Source: JBKQHQ01 sp052148715 (GTDB lineage Bacteria; Pseudomonadota; Alphaproteobacteria; Rhizobiales; Xanthobacteraceae). From it: a stretch of DNA of 64,000 bases. Numbering within the stretch: position 1 is the stretch's first letter; every line of letters starts with the position of its first letter. Below the pieces are notes generated by a model. It worked only from the letters and a program-made list of their open reading frames with translations, was not told where the DNA came from and searched no databases. The translations under genes and the position numbers were made by a program. Location of the stretch: assembly GCA_052148715.1 (NCBI GenBank), contig JBKQHQ010000133.1, positions 1 to 64,000 of the forward strand, read 5' to 3'. Below, piece after piece: positions 8,931 to 16,823 of this stretch.

Positions 8931-9729
8931 TCGAGACCCCCAGCACGACCCGGCTGCGGCCGAGGAAGACGACGAGAGCGCAACCGATCGGCCACGCTTC
9001 GGCTGGCGCTTGCTGGGACAGATCGCCCAGCACCCGAAGGAGGGCGTCGCGCTATCGATTGCGTTTGCCGCAAGCGCCGCCGTGATCGTCAACGCACTTT
9101 TTCTGCAATCGGGCCCGCATCCGGCTCCGATCTTTACTTCAGGCCCCAAGCCGGTGCCGGCGAAGGACGCGACCGGAACCGTTGTCACGGTGCTGCCGCG
9201 TCCGCGTCCGGCCGAACTCGACCCGCCGAAAACGGAAACTTCCGCGCCGCCGCGCCCGCGCGGCGACATCGTCATGGACATTCAGCGCGAGCTTGCCCGC
9301 CACGGCTTCTACGACGCTACGCCCGACGGGGTTTACGGGGCCAAGACGGATGCGGCGATCCGCGAGTTCGAGCGCGCCGAAGGGCTCAAGGCGAGCGCGG
9401 AGCCGTCGGAGGCCTTGCTGAGGGCGATCCGATCGAGCACGCGGACAGCTCCGGGTCCGGCACGGCCGGCAACTGCCGGCAGCGGGGCGGCGGCGCCGCG
9501 CAACGATCAGGTCGCCGAGCGATCCGCCGGGTCAAAGCGGGCGCTCGCGGTGCAACGGGCGCTGACCGAATTTGGCTATGGGCAAATCAGCCCGACCGGC
9601 GTCGAGGATGCAGCCACGGCTTCGGCCATCCAAAAATTCGAACGCGGCCACAAGATGCCGGTCACCGGGCAGATTTCGGAACGCCTCATGCGAGAAATCG
9701 CGACCATGACCGGCCGATCGGTCGAATAA
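8923..9729 (+). CDS. Membrane-anchored peptidoglycan-binding protein, two PG_binding_1 repeats
   Basis: From the GTG at 8923 the product has 268 residues. A charged cytoplasmic N-terminus is followed by one transmembrane segment (about residues 45-65, VALSIAFAASAAVIVNALFL), a Pro-rich periplasmic linker, and two peptidoglycan-binding modules. The first (about 120-165) is DIQRELARHGFYDATPDGVYG and onward; the second (about 208-262) is VQRALTEFGYGQISPTGVED and onward. The start overlaps the divJ stop by eight bases and has AGGAAA just upstream, so translation is probably coupled. Linkage to a cell-cycle kinase suggests a wall-binding role in division or polarity, which is inference. No catalytic domain is present. 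Confidence 0.85.
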   Translation: MRNRDPQHDPAAAEEDDESATDRPRFGWRLLGQIAQHPKEGVALSIAFAASAAVIVNALFLQSGPHPAPIFTSGPKPVPAKDATGTVVTVLPRPRPAELDPPKTETSAPPRPRGDIVMDIQRELARHGFYDATPDGVYGAKTDAAIREFERAEGLKASAEPSEALLRAIRSSTRTAPGPARPATAGSGAAAPRNDQVAERSAGSKRALAVQRALTEFGYGQISPTGVEDAATASAIQKFERGHKMPVTGQISERLMREIATMTGRSVE

Positions 9730-9842
9730 CATTGTTTGGCGGCGCGGGAGCCGTAATTTCGCACTGCCAGCTGCTGGCGATTCCGATTGCCTGGACGATC
9801 GAGCCGCGCCATACCGGCACACCGCCTTAAATGGTCGTCACG

Positions 9843-10184
9843 ATGCGCCTGAAAACTGCCATCTGGGTTGCGGCCTACATTCGCCGGTGCAGCGTCGAAG
9901 GCGCTTCGGCGGTGTTGCGCCGGCGCGGGGCCGAGGAGGCTGGCGCCATATTCGTCAAGATCAATCGCCTCGACGGCACCGCCGAGCTGTTCGCGCCGGC
10001 GCCGCAATCCGCCTTCGAGGCATCAGCGCCGTCGGACCGCGCGTTCACCCGTTCGATGCCGGTGCGCCCGGAGGCCGATGTCGAAACTTATCTGGCACGG
10101 GAGATCCGCTTCGACCCGGACGTTTGGATCGTCGAGGTGGAGGATCGCGCCGGCCGGCACTTTCTCGATACGGTCGTCGACTGA
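9843..10184 (+). CDS. DUF1491 family protein
   Basis: The product is 113 residues from ATG 9843, beginning MRLKTAIWVAAYIRRCSVEG as DUF1491 proteins do. An ATG four codons upstream (9831) is possible. The pattern RRRGAEEAGAIFVKI and the C-terminal REIRFDPDVWIVEVEDR are characteristic. These small cytoplasmic proteins are widespread in alphaproteobacteria, and no function has been established to my knowledge. It follows the peptidoglycan-binding gene by 113 bases on the same strand, so it may be the last gene of a divJ transcription unit. Confidence 0.85.
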   Translation: MRLKTAIWVAAYIRRCSVEGASAVLRRRGAEEAGAIFVKINRLDGTAELFAPAPQSAFEASAPSDRAFTRSMPVRPEADVETYLAREIRFDPDVWIVEVEDRAGRHFLDTVVD

Positions 10185-10284
10185 ATGAGCTGCTCTCAAG
10201 TAACGGCCTCGCCAGATTTCCCTGCAGCAAAATCGGCCTCCTCCAGAGGAGCTCGGCGGTTCGGGAGTTCTTTTATCTGATCAT

Positions 10285-10310
10285 CGCAAGTCGGACACGT
10301 CCGACTTGCG
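10285..10310. repeat. 26-bp near-perfect palindrome between convergent genes
   Basis: CGCAAGTCGGAC (10285-10296) and GTCCGACTTGCG (10299-10310) are exact reverse complements separated by two bases. The element sits between the convergent DUF1491 and DUF2336 genes. There is no T-run on either side, so it is not a textbook intrinsic terminator. It could be a bidirectional transcript-end hairpin, a REP-like unit or a protein site. Confidence 0.75.
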
Positions 10311-10346
10311 TGGCCGAGCCCAGCGGCGGCCTTTTCGGATATTGCT

Positions 10347-11228
10347 CTAACCGTTTTTACCCTTGGCGATCGGCCGCGTCTGCTGGTCTCGCAGGCTCGC
10401 GGCGCCCGGCATACGCAGCGGCCGATGGCGGCCAGCTTCAACGGCGTCAGGCCAATGGACCGGCACATGCGGTACCGCGGAGGCTGCACGTGGGTGCGCC
10501 TCCCGCCAGATCGCCACAAGCTGTCGTGCCGCGCCAGTCGTTATCTCCTCATAGAGGCGTACCAAGGCGTATACCCGCGGGATCGAATGCGATATCGCCG
10601 GATTTACGAACAAGAGCACTCGCTGGAGGATCTCCACGGGCATGCCGATTGACTTTGCGGCCACGATGATCGGCTCGCCGCGCGCATCCTCAACAATCCA
10701 GCGACCCAGCACCTCGGAGACGTCAAGCACGCGCGCCAGACGCGTGACGAACGCATCGGTGCGGCGCTGCAGCGCCAAGCTCTCGAGCCCGCGGATCGTA
10801 TCAATTGCGGCCAAGCTTGCCCATTCGGCAAGGCTTTCACCGGCAAGGTCAAGAATGATGAGGATTAGGCGTCGCTCTTCCGACGTGGCGGCGGCAAACA
10901 ACTCAGCAAGCTCGCGAGAGGCTGCCGCGGGAGGTTGCGGTTGTTCCGGTTCAGGCCTCGCCTGCTGAGCTAGGATCTTGAGGAGTGCCGGCGGCGTCGC
11001 CGGATAGTCAAAAAGCTTCGCGGCGACGGCGGCGCGCGTCGCACGGTCCACGCTCTCCAGCAATCGCTGCACCAATTCGCAATATTGTTGGTCCTCTTCG
11101 CGGGTGTGGAACGGACGCTGCACATACATGTCGGTCAGGGCGGCGAGCAGTGCCGGGCGAATATCAGCTCCGGCAACGGCGAGCTCGACGAGATTGTCGA
11201 GGGGGGGAAATGTCGCAAGCTTCGCCAT
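10347..11228 (-). CDS. DUF2336 domain protein
   Basis: The product has 293 residues from ATG 11228; an upstream TTG at 11246 would add six. It is an alpha-helical, Ala/Leu-rich cytoplasmic protein without signal or membrane segments. The pairs LVELAVAGADIRPALLAALTD and YCELVQRLLESVDRATRAAV near the N-terminus resemble DUF2336, a repeat-helical family common in Hyphomicrobiales. The C-terminal 40 residues are basic and Pro-rich and look disordered. The function is unknown. It is transcribed towards the palindrome at 10285 and divergently from the small protein at 11383. Confidence 0.78.
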   Translation of the reverse strand: MAKLATFPPLDNLVELAVAGADIRPALLAALTDMYVQRPFHTREEDQQYCELVQRLLESVDRATRAAVAAKLFDYPATPPALLKILAQQARPEPEQPQPPAAASRELAELFAAATSEERRLILIILDLAGESLAEWASLAAIDTIRGLESLALQRRTDAFVTRLARVLDVSEVLGRWIVEDARGEPIIVAAKSIGMPVEILQRVLLFVNPAISHSIPRVYALVRLYEEITTGAARQLVAIWREAHPRAASAVPHVPVHWPDAVEAGRHRPLRMPGAASLRDQQTRPIAKGKNG

Positions 11229-11382
11229 CGGCGTATGCAAGCTCAACGGATACGTAACATGACGTACCTTATAAGCATATCCACGTTAGCGGAGCGTTAA
11301 CCTTGCGCGTCTCTAAATGATCGCCATTAGGGGCCGTGAGGTCATGTCAGAACCTCGATCCTCAGGACGGCGGAGAAGCAAT

Positions 11383-11583
11383 ATGGGAACGGTCGTCTCA
11401 TTCCCCGATATGTTGCGTGATGCGCCGGCCGACGCCCGGAATGACGGGAAGGGGGAGCCCGCGACCGTCACTATTCTTCCGGTTATCCGGATCGAGCGCC
11501 ACGGCGAGGGCTCGCCGCGTGACAACGAGCCGGGGTCGAAGTCAGGCAGAAAGAGCCGGCGCTCACCGGTGACGCGATCCTAA
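11383..11583 (+). CDS. Small conserved hypothetical protein
   Basis: From the ATG at 11383 (GGAG ten bases upstream) the product has 66 residues: MGTVVSFPDMLRD, a short charged stretch, the motif ATVTILPVIRIER, and a basic Ser/Arg-rich tail. I recall similar short proteins in Bradyrhizobium-like genomes, but no function. Upstream in-frame ATGs at 11317 and 11344 are possible. Codon usage matches the neighbours. It precedes the lipoprotein gene by 23 bases, suggesting co-transcription. Confidence 0.6.
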   Translation: MGTVVSFPDMLRDAPADARNDGKGEPATVTILPVIRIERHGEGSPRDNEPGSKSGRKSRRSPVTRS

Positions 11584-11606
11584 ACGCTCGCACCGCAGCT
11601 CCTCCC

Positions 11607-12431
11607 ATGCGAGCACGGTCGCGATCGTCGCACCGGTCCGACCTTCGGTCAGGACGAATTCCCCGCCTCGGTTTTGCCCTCGTAGGCCTCTCGTTGCTGG
11701 CAGGCTGTGCGAGCGGTGATTTCGGCCACGTGCGGCCAACCTTCGTCACCGATGACATGCACTCCTGGGTCGGTCCCGAGGCAGCGCGGTTGGGCGGGCG
11801 GCCCGGCGAAGAGCCCAATTCGCGCTATCCTCTGACCGATGATGAGCGGCTCTTGCGCGATCTCGCCTATCCGCTGATCGAGCCGCCTTATGACCGCAAT
11901 CGGTGGTTTGCGGTGCTGGCGGAATACGGCGCCGCCCGCGTGTTTTTTCGCGACTGGTGGGTGATCGACCACACCGCCTATAGTACCCGTCTGATGTCGG
12001 AAAATTATCGGTCCGCGTCGGCGCGCTACGCCCAGCTGACCGACGATATCCGCAACGATATTGTCCGCGTCGATCCGTTCTTCGCCCATGCTCGCCGCGT
12101 CCTCGACATGGACGAGAAGCGCGAGAGGGGTCTCGCCGTTGTTTCCGAGCTTACGCCCGAGGAACGCGCCAACGCGCTTGCCCGGGTGGCCGAGAACCGA
12201 TGCGTTGTTCAGTGGGTGTACCGCTCGCTCTTAGAGCGTGCGTCCTCGTATCGATTTGCGCTTGAGCGCTTGGTGATCGCCGAGCCCTCGTCGACCGCGG
12301 CGGAGACGGAACGCATCCTGATCCAGCTGCAGATGCGCATTGCAGAAAATCGCATCTTGCCGCCGTTGCGGATCGAAGCGGCGCGGGCGAGATCAACCTA
12401 CGGTGCGCGGCCCGATATGGCTTTGAAGTAG
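11607..12431 (+). CDS. Putative lipoprotein, unknown function
   Basis: This 274-residue protein starts with a basic stretch and a hydrophobic segment ending in a lipobox, LSLLAGC at about residues 28-34, so it should be a lipid-anchored envelope protein. The rest has no motif I can name. Recognisable patches are YPLIEPPYDRNRWFAVLAEYG, a Trp-rich FFRDWWVIDHTAYS segment and a helical C-terminal half with many Arg and Glu. Synteny with peptidoglycan-related genes (the binding protein upstream and PBP1A downstream) suggests an envelope role, as inference only. It converges on the DUF1254-like gene. Confidence 0.78.
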   Translation: MRARSRSSHRSDLRSGRIPRLGFALVGLSLLAGCASGDFGHVRPTFVTDDMHSWVGPEAARLGGRPGEEPNSRYPLTDDERLLRDLAYPLIEPPYDRNRWFAVLAEYGAARVFFRDWWVIDHTAYSTRLMSENYRSASARYAQLTDDIRNDIVRVDPFFAHARRVLDMDEKRERGLAVVSELTPEERANALARVAENRCVVQWVYRSLLERASSYRFALERLVIAEPSSTAAETERILIQLQMRIAENRILPPLRIEAARARSTYGARPDMALK

Positions 12432-12444
12432 GCAGCCGGGCGGC

Positions 12445-12996
12445 TTACTGCGGCCGGCATTGCGCCGCGCTGAGAACGCCGCGAGCGAGCGGCATGAGCC
12501 CGAGCTCGGGCGCGAGCGCCTTCAGCAGGATCAAGCCGGTGCGGGTAGGTGACTCGACGATCAGGCGGTCCGCCGCCGTTACGTCCTCCTCCTCGGGCAG
12601 CTCGCTCTTCTGCTGCGCAGTCATGAGGTCGAGCTCGATGACGCGCCGGCCGGCCGCCCGGTCGTTGATCGCGTAATAGGCGACGCCCATCCGCGTGTAG
12701 AACGACAGCGACGTGTAGACCTGGCTCACCGGAGCGGTGACCTTGATCGGCGCTTGGGTCAAATCGTAGCGGCAGACCGCTGCTGCGAATGCCGGATCCA
12801 TGAACGGCATCGTCGCCTGGTCCGAGTTTGGCGGTGGAAGCGGTACTATCGTGTTGATCGGCGTGATCGGCTGCAGACGCGAATACGCGTCTTGCGTCGC
12901 GGTTCTTGGTAACAGCAAGACCACGGAGAGATGCACGATCCCTCCGAGCAAAATGCCGCCTAGGAGCCACATCAGCCAGCGGATCATGGCGGGCAC
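12445..12996 (-). CDS. Conserved membrane protein, partner of DUF1214 gene (DUF1254-like)
   Basis: This 183-residue protein has one N-terminal transmembrane segment (IRWLMWLLGGILLGGIVHLSV with the first Met residues) and a periplasmic domain containing AVCRYDLTQAPIKV and YTRMGVAYYAINDRAAGRRV. It resembles the short membrane-anchored proteins that accompany DUF1214 genes in Hyphomicrobiales and may be related to DUF1254. Its start overlaps the end of the upstream DUF1214 gene by 13 bases, so the two are almost certainly co-translated and likely act together. The function is unknown. Confidence 0.75.
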   Translation of the reverse strand: MPAMIRWLMWLLGGILLGGIVHLSVVLLLPRTATQDAYSRLQPITPINTIVPLPPPNSDQATMPFMDPAFAAAVCRYDLTQAPIKVTAPVSQVYTSLSFYTRMGVAYYAINDRAAGRRVIELDLMTAQQKSELPEEEDVTAADRLIVESPTRTGLILLKALAPELGLMPLARGVLSAAQCRPQ

Positions 12997-13565
12997 GCCT
13001 TGCGGGTCACCGAGGGCATTTGAGCATCCCGCCCGGCTCGGGTGGCGACACCAACCGGCGTATCATAGAGGCGCAGCTCCAGGATATATCGCTCCACTCC
13101 ACTGGTAGGCAGCCAGTTGCCGCTGCGCGCGCGAGGTGCGATCACGATCGTGAAGCCGCCATCCATGCTGCGGATGACTTCCTCGCTCGTGAACCCATAT
13201 CGGTTGATCGCGTTGGCGATGAGTCGTCCCTCTGGATCATACAGCGTCAAGGTCCAGAAACGGGCAGTCGGCGTGGTTCCGGCAAGCACGATCTCACAGC
13301 GACCATCAAGCAATTCGCCAAGGTCTGTCGTCGTGGCGTAGAATGCGATCCCGTCTCCGGACGCGACCGGCAACTCACCGGTTCGCGCAATGATCGCGCG
13401 CGCATAGGGGTCGATTTCGGCGGTACCGGTCTTTGGCCAAGCAGTCCAAGCGCCGATCCGCAACGGTCCGAACGCCGTACCTTTGGTGAGCGCGAGCCAG
13501 GTCGCTCCGAGACCAACCGCTGCGGCAACTGCAAACGCCACGAGGAACCCAAAGAGCAACCGCAC
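12984..13565 (-). CDS. DUF1214 domain membrane protein
   Basis: The product has 193 residues: a transmembrane segment at about 3-25 (LFGFLVAFAVAAAVGLGATW), then a DUF1214 beta-rich domain recognisable by DPYARAIIARTGELPVASGD, TARFWTLTLYDPEGRLIANA and NRYGFTSEEV. DUF1214 also occurs in larger soluble proteins of uncertain function. Here it is membrane-anchored, facing the periplasm if the N-terminus is inside. It heads a two-gene unit with the overlapping DUF1254-like gene. No catalytic residues can be assigned. Confidence 0.85.
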   Translation of the reverse strand: MRLLFGFLVAFAVAAAVGLGATWLALTKGTAFGPLRIGAWTAWPKTGTAEIDPYARAIIARTGELPVASGDGIAFYATTTDLGELLDGRCEIVLAGTTPTARFWTLTLYDPEGRLIANAINRYGFTSEEVIRSMDGGFTIVIAPRARSGNWLPTSGVERYILELRLYDTPVGVATRAGRDAQMPSVTRKACPP

Positions 13566-13718
13566 GATTGACCCGATTGGACAAGAGGGGAGGGATCCTT
13601 AGCAGGAACAGGCGCTCTGTTGTCTGCTGTCATGGCGCCGGCACCGTATTAGATGATGAAAGGCTGGCGCCGCAACACGATGCTTGGGCACTGGCGCCTG
13701 ACCGCAGCCGCGACCGAA

Positions 13719-15983
13719 CTAATTTCCGTGCATCCTGTCGCTGGCCTGCGGATCAGAGGCAGACGCAAACGCGCCGCGTTGCGGCGGTGGCGGCCCGCGT
13801 CCCTCCGTCGCCAACGCCGGGGCGGTCGAGGCAGCGGCAAGCGCCCGCGTGGCATCGTCCATCATGCGCTCGACCTTCGTCAACACGTCGGCACCACGGC
13901 GCGTCAGCACCGGCATGCGGGGCGCAACGTCGGTGCCGTTCGCGGACCCGGCGGCGGCGACTTGCTGACGCGGGCCTTGGTTAGGACCAAAGCCCGGAAG
14001 ATTCTTCAACTCGACCCCCTGGTGGGTGTACGTCATGATGTCGTGCCAAGTCTGGGCCGGCAGCGAACCGCCCGTCATCCGATTGGTGGAGCTGTAATCG
14101 TCGTTGCCGTACCACACACCGCAGACAAAGTTGCCCGTATAGCCGACGAACCAGGCGTCGCGGTAGGAATTGGTGGTTCCCGTTTTCCCGGCGGCCTTGA
14201 TGCCGTCGAGCTCGGCGCGCCGCGCGGTGCCTTCCTCGACCACATGGCTCATCATGCCGACCATGTCAGAGGCCACTTGCGGGCTGATCGCTTGGCGCGG
14301 TTTTGGGCCGTCGCGATCGAACCGCCAGACCAACTGCCCGGCCCCGGTCCGCACCTCGAGAATTGCGTGCGGGGTCACGGCTTTGCCGAGATTCGGGAAT
14401 GTTGCGTAGGCCACGGTGTGCTCGAGCACGTTCACCTCGTCGGCGCCGATGGGCAGCGACGGTGTGTCCGGCAGCGGCGTGACGATCCCGAACCGGCGCG
14501 CCGTCTCGACGATCTTGACGCGCCCGGCTTTGGGATTGCCGCCGCCCAGCGCGATCGACAGCTTGACCGGAATCACGTTGATCGAATGGGTGATCGCCTG
14601 GGTGAGGGTGACGGCGCCCGAATAGGAGTGCCCGTAATTCTGCGGGCACCAATTGCCGATGCAGACCGGTCCGTCGACGACGACCGAGGTTGGCTTGAAG
14701 CCGTTCGCCAGGGCGGTGGCATAGACGTAGGGCTTGAACGAGGAGCCCGGTTGGCGCATCGCGTCCACGGCCCGGTTGAACTGACTGGCGCCGTAATCGC
14801 GCCCGCCCACCATGGCCCGCACCCCGCCGTCGAGATCCGCCACCACGGTCGCCGCCTGTTTGGCGTGGTATTCCTGGCCATATTGGCGCAGCTGGTTCTC
14901 GACCGCCTCTTCTGCCGCGTGCTGCACGCCCAGGTCGAGCGCCGTCCGCACGACGAACACGCGCTCGGTCATCGATTTCGGGAACGTATCGACGAGCTTT
15001 TTCATCTCGTCGAAGGCCCAATCCAGATAATAGTTGGGCGACTCTTGATCGCGCCGGTCGACCGGGGTCGCTGGATTGCGTCTGGCGCCGAATACTTGGC
15101 CCTGCGTCATGAAGCCGGCGTCGACGAGGTTGTCGAGCACGACGTTGGCGCGGGCGCGGGCAGCCGGAAGATTGGCGACCGGCGAGAAGCGCGAGGGCGC
15201 CTTGAACAGACCGGCGAGCATCGCGGCCTCGGCGAGGGTCACGTCGCGCGCCGACTTGTTGAAATAAAACTGCGCGGCCGCGTCGACGCCGAAGGTGCCG
15301 CCGCCCATATAGGCGCGGTCGAGATAAAGCTTGAGAATGTCGTTCTTTTGCAGCCGGCTCTCCAGCCACATGGCGAGGTAGGCTTCCTTGATCTTGCGCT
15401 CGATCGTGCGCTCATTGCTGAGGAACAGATTCTTCGCCAATTGCTGGGTCAGCGATGAACCGCCCTGGACCACGCCGCCGGCGCGGGCATTGCTGAGCAA
15501 GGCCCGCGCGGTGCCGCCGAGATCGATGCCGAAATGCTCGTAGAACCGCCGATCCTCGGTCGCGAGCACCGCCTTGATCAGGTGGTCGGGCAATTCCGCA
15601 AGCTCGATTGAATCGTTGTGCTTGATCCCGCGGCTCCCGACGTCGTTTCCGTAGCGGTCTTGGAATGTGACGGCGAGCTCTGACTTCTTCAGCCAATCAT
15701 CGTCCGAGGTCTCGCGAAAAGCAGGGATGGCGAGCGCCAGCATGACGATCAGTCCGCCGGTGCCGAGCGTTGCTATTTCCGAAAGCGGCTCGATGAAGCA
15801 CCAGCGGCGCCAGCCGGACACATGGAAGCCGTCCATAAAGATGGAAAAGCGCTGGAACGTCTCGCGCGCCCACACGCCCATCTGGTATACGGCCGAGTCG
15901 ACGCGAGCGTCGAAATCGAGCAGCGTGCGTCCGAGGTCGGACTTCCAATCGTCGCGAAACGGGTCTGGCAACGTGCACTCCAA
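13719..15983 (-). CDS. mrcA: Penicillin-binding protein 1A, bifunctional glycosyltransferase/transpeptidase
   Basis: This 754-residue inner-membrane enzyme polymerises glycan strands from lipid II and cross-links their peptides in the periplasm. A cytoplasmic N-terminus of about 70 residues is followed by one transmembrane segment (about 72-89). The GT51 domain comes next with catalytic Glu143 in ATEDRRFYEHFG and the GGSSLTQQLAKNL motif. The transpeptidase has Ser414 in SSFK, SIN in THSINVIP and KTG in AGKTGTTNS. The C-terminal tail is Pro/Ala-rich. The start is a TTG at 15983; the N-terminal part between it and the transmembrane segment looks family-like, so I keep it. It is divergent from the UPF0260 gene. 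Confidence 0.95.
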   Translation of the reverse strand: MECTLPDPFRDDWKSDLGRTLLDFDARVDSAVYQMGVWARETFQRFSIFMDGFHVSGWRRWCFIEPLSEIATLGTGGLIVMLALAIPAFRETSDDDWLKKSELAVTFQDRYGNDVGSRGIKHNDSIELAELPDHLIKAVLATEDRRFYEHFGIDLGGTARALLSNARAGGVVQGGSSLTQQLAKNLFLSNERTIERKIKEAYLAMWLESRLQKNDILKLYLDRAYMGGGTFGVDAAAQFYFNKSARDVTLAEAAMLAGLFKAPSRFSPVANLPAARARANVVLDNLVDAGFMTQGQVFGARRNPATPVDRRDQESPNYYLDWAFDEMKKLVDTFPKSMTERVFVVRTALDLGVQHAAEEAVENQLRQYGQEYHAKQAATVVADLDGGVRAMVGGRDYGASQFNRAVDAMRQPGSSFKPYVYATALANGFKPTSVVVDGPVCIGNWCPQNYGHSYSGAVTLTQAITHSINVIPVKLSIALGGGNPKAGRVKIVETARRFGIVTPLPDTPSLPIGADEVNVLEHTVAYATFPNLGKAVTPHAILEVRTGAGQLVWRFDRDGPKPRQAISPQVASDMVGMMSHVVEEGTARRAELDGIKAAGKTGTTNSYRDAWFVGYTGNFVCGVWYGNDDYSSTNRMTGGSLPAQTWHDIMTYTHQGVELKNLPGFGPNQGPRQQVAAAGSANGTDVAPRMPVLTRRGADVLTKVERMMDDATRALAAASTAPALATEGRGPPPPQRGAFASASDPQASDRMHGN

Positions 15984-16057
15984 GCGGCGGAATCGGCCGG
16001 CAGCGTCCGTCCCCGATCCTAATAGCCGAGGCGCGGACTTGAAGCCAATGGTTGATC

Positions 16058-16074
16058 CCGTTCAGAGTGAACGG
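16058..16074. repeat. Short perfect hairpin in PBP1A/UPF0260 divergent region
   Basis: CCGTTCA and TGAACGG form a seven-pair stem around a GAG loop, midway between the two divergent starts. It may be an operator or a relic of the dispersed hairpin repeats; the sequence is too short to decide. Confidence 0.4.
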
Positions 16075-16157
16075 AAATTGCGGACAAAGCGAGGTGCCGT
16101 GAAGGGGTTTTCTACCCGACGGCCGGCTCCGACCGGCGGCGGCGGCGCGGGGGTCCA

Positions 16158-16643
16158 ATGAGTGCGGATGAGGTCCCGTTCTGGAAGCGTAAGTCATTGT
16201 CGGAAATGACTGATTCCGAATGGGAGAGCCTCTGCGACGGTTGTGGCCGGTGTTGCCTTGTCAAGCTCGAGGAGGAGGAGACTGGCCGTATCCACTTCAC
16301 GGATGTCGGGTGCCGGTTGCTCGATGGCGCCTCCTGCAGATGCCGCGACTACCCGAATCGCTCGGCGGAGGTCGATGACTGCGTCCGTTTGACGGCCGCA
16401 ACGGTCGGGACGCTCAAATGGCTGCCGCCGACCTGCGGCTATCGGCTGCTCAGCCAGGGCCGTGATCTCTATTGGTGGCACCCCCTGGTATCCGGCGACC
16501 CGGCAACCGTCCATGATGCCGGCATCTCGGTGCGCGGGCGGGTCAGCGCCAGCGAGCAGGACGTCGATGACGACGAGCTCGAAGAACGGATCGTGCAGTG
16601 GCCGCTTCGCATGCCGAAGCGTGCCCGCGAACCGAAGCGGTAG
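16158..16643 (+). CDS. UPF0260/YcgN family cysteine-cluster protein
   Basis: This 161-residue cytoplasmic protein belongs to the YcgN (UPF0260) branch of the YkgJ cysteine-cluster family, thought to bind a metal or Fe-S centre through conserved cysteines. The pattern is complete: CDGCGRCC near residues 26-33, then VGCRLLDGASCRCRDYPNR, DDCVRL and LPPTCGYRLL. The opening PFWKRKSLSEMTDSEWESL is also typical. Length is as expected. The biochemical role is not established. It is followed at 180 bases by the first DHA2 exporter gene, with no sign of co-transcription. Confidence 0.92.
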   Translation: MSADEVPFWKRKSLSEMTDSEWESLCDGCGRCCLVKLEEEETGRIHFTDVGCRLLDGASCRCRDYPNRSAEVDDCVRLTAATVGTLKWLPPTCGYRLLSQGRDLYWWHPLVSGDPATVHDAGISVRGRVSASEQDVDDDELEERIVQWPLRMPKRAREPKR

Positions 16644-16823
16644 CCCCGCTGGGGTGCTCGCGCCCGGCAAGCATGGCTGCTCCACGGGCTCCGGCGTTGA
16701 GTTTTGCGCCCTGGCGGCGCAAAGGGGAGATTCGATCGCCCGCGTGATCGTGACTGCCAATCCCCAACCGCGTAGTGCCCGCGTCGGCAGCGCCCGACGC
16801 CGCACGATCCGACCGGCTCCGCG

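Noticed and set aside
13653..15458. A 601-codon open frame antisense to the PBP1A gene
   Set aside because: Same GC-driven shadow; PBP1A has all catalytic motifs on the other strand.
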